In this document: piece after piece, positions 63,597 to 64,000 of the stretch
Layout: each line of letters begins with the position of its first letter
Numbering within the stretch: the first letter of the stretch is position 1
From: an uncultured Spirochaetales bacterium
Lineage (GTDB): Bacteria > Spirochaetota > Spirochaetia > Sphaerochaetales > Sphaerochaetaceae
NCBI GenBank assembly: GCA_944388965.1
Contig: CALXKL010000001.1
Location: forward strand, 124,001-188,000
Direction: 5' to 3'
Length of the DNA stretch: 64,000 bases
The notes under the pieces: generated by a model
The model's input: the letters and a program-made list of their open reading frames with translations, nothing else
The model's database searches: none
What the model was told of the DNA's origin: nothing
Made by a program: the position numbers and the translations under genes

Positions 63597-63625
63597 ATTG
63601 TAAGGCAATGAGCGAGTTTGGTGAA
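63597..63625 (-). promoter_or_regulatory. Promoter of the purine salvage operon
   Basis: On the minus strand TTCACC (63620-63625), 17 bases, then TACAAT (63597-63602). The start would lie about 22 bases before the hpt ATG. Confidence 0.5.
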
Positions 63626-63919
63626 GACGTCCGATTCCGCCTGTCGGATGTGTGCATGCACCATGCTCGACCACTCCATTCCGTCTGATGCTTGAAGATT
63701 GGGCCTTCATGTCTCATGCGAAGCCGCGAAGTCTGAAACGGGCCTGGTCTGGAAGGCTCGCCGATACCGGCATCATCATGTGTTTTGAAAGGGAAGAGGC
63801 TCCATTGTCAGCCTTGCGGTGAAGCGGGGCATGGTGGGGACTGGATTGCAATCCAGGAGGGGCTCCGTCCGGCTTCCTTCCATGCCTGAGCCCTGATAGC
63901 CCGGCATGGCGGAAACCGA
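63626..63919. other. Non-coding stretch before the purine operon
   Basis: No convincing gene. It holds a perfect 16-base palindrome, CTGGATTGCAATCCAG (63841-63856), and a 7-bp hairpin CCATGCC/GGCATGG (63880-63909) that may end the gene at the right edge. A 69-codon open frame on the minus strand (63714-63923) has no binding site and odd composition. Confidence 0.4.
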
Positions 63920-64000
63920 TCATTTGTCCCCGTACTTCGCCGTGGCCTCGCCGACCTGCTCGGCACTCAGTCCGGTGATGTTCACTATCTCGTCAAGAGT
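63920..64000 (-). CDS. C-terminal tail of a gene cut by the window edge
   Basis: The last 26 residues before a TGA stop (LDEIVNITGLSAEQVGEAT in part). The helix-turn-helix-like phrase resembles tails of Rpn/PD-(D/E)XK nuclease-type proteins, which often end in a similar way, but this is too short to decide. Confidence 0.4.
   Translation of the reverse strand, partial: TLDEIVNITGLSAEQVGEATAKYGDK

Noticed and set aside
63714-63923. 69-codon minus-strand frame near the right edge
   Set aside because: No binding site, no promoter and an unnatural composition. It also covers a hairpin and a palindrome that look regulatory.

Overview
The window looks like a stretch of chromosome from a high-GC spirochaete, most likely a Sphaerochaetaceae-like gut or anaerobe lineage. 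This is an inference from gene content, not from a marker gene. The pointers are: an MglB sugar-binding protein that appears circularly permuted (a topology I recall being reported for Treponema pallidum MglB-2); exported proteins whose signal peptides end in FAGGS/FANGGS followed by Ser/Glu; a Rex-controlled trimeric NADH-linked [FeFe] hydrogenase typical of fermentative anaerobes; and several small beta-barrel outer-membrane-type proteins. G+C looks close to 60% almost throughout. It drops visibly at about 41.9-43.8 kb, next to a tRNA-Pro. I see no prophage, insertion sequence, rRNA or CRISPR array.

Layout. 1-12.6 kb: the tail of an MFS transporter, then a long same-strand carbohydrate locus. 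It holds a family-1 sugar ABC importer, a GH13-like enzyme, a PPC/DUF296 protein, an ADP-ribosylglycohydrolase-like protein, a metallo-beta-lactamase-fold hydrolase, an iron alcohol dehydrogenase and two paralogous large proteins of a family I do not recognise. 12.8-16.2 kb: a heterodimeric ABC exporter. 16.3-20.3 kb: era and clpP back to back, an EEP-type lipoprotein, an OGG1-type glycosylase and rex. 20.4-25.3 kb: the hydrogenase operon with a small HATPase gene inside it. 25.6-32.8 kb: a TolC/MacA/MacB efflux system followed by an NtrB-like kinase and an NtrC-type sigma-54 regulator. 32.8-35.7 kb: a Crp/Fnr regulator and an NMT1/SsuA-type ABC importer. 35.7-41.9 kb: pepF, an RNA uracil methyltransferase, cutC, rlmN, a small barrel protein and a HAD phosphatase. 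41.9-43.8 kb: an AT-richer island with an ABC-type ATPase plus TOPRIM pair (candidate defence module), ending at tRNA-Pro. 44.0-48.4 kb: a barrel protein, rlmKL and hslO. 48.5-53.0 kb: mglBAC. 53.1-59.7 kb: YitT, LOG, a barrel protein, Fic, a coiled-coil protein, a TRIC channel, an AlaX-type protein and a DedA-type protein. 59.7-63.6 kb: a purine salvage operon (hpt, a second phosphoribosyltransferase, purA, purB). A gene tail lies at the right edge.

How the genes fit together. Two sugar importers, a glycoside-cleaving enzyme, an alcohol dehydrogenase and a bifurcating-type hydrogenase under Rex control describe a sugar fermenter that disposes of NADH as H2 and alcohols. The purine cluster converts hypoxanthine to IMP and then AMP. 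The most unusual items are the unrecognised paralogue pair in the carbohydrate locus, the permuted MglB with its partner MglC carrying about 215 extra N-terminal residues, the ATPase-TOPRIM pair beside the tRNA, and a recurring promoter layout in which a -10 box sits 6-9 bases from the start codon with no ribosome binding site, suggesting leaderless transcripts.
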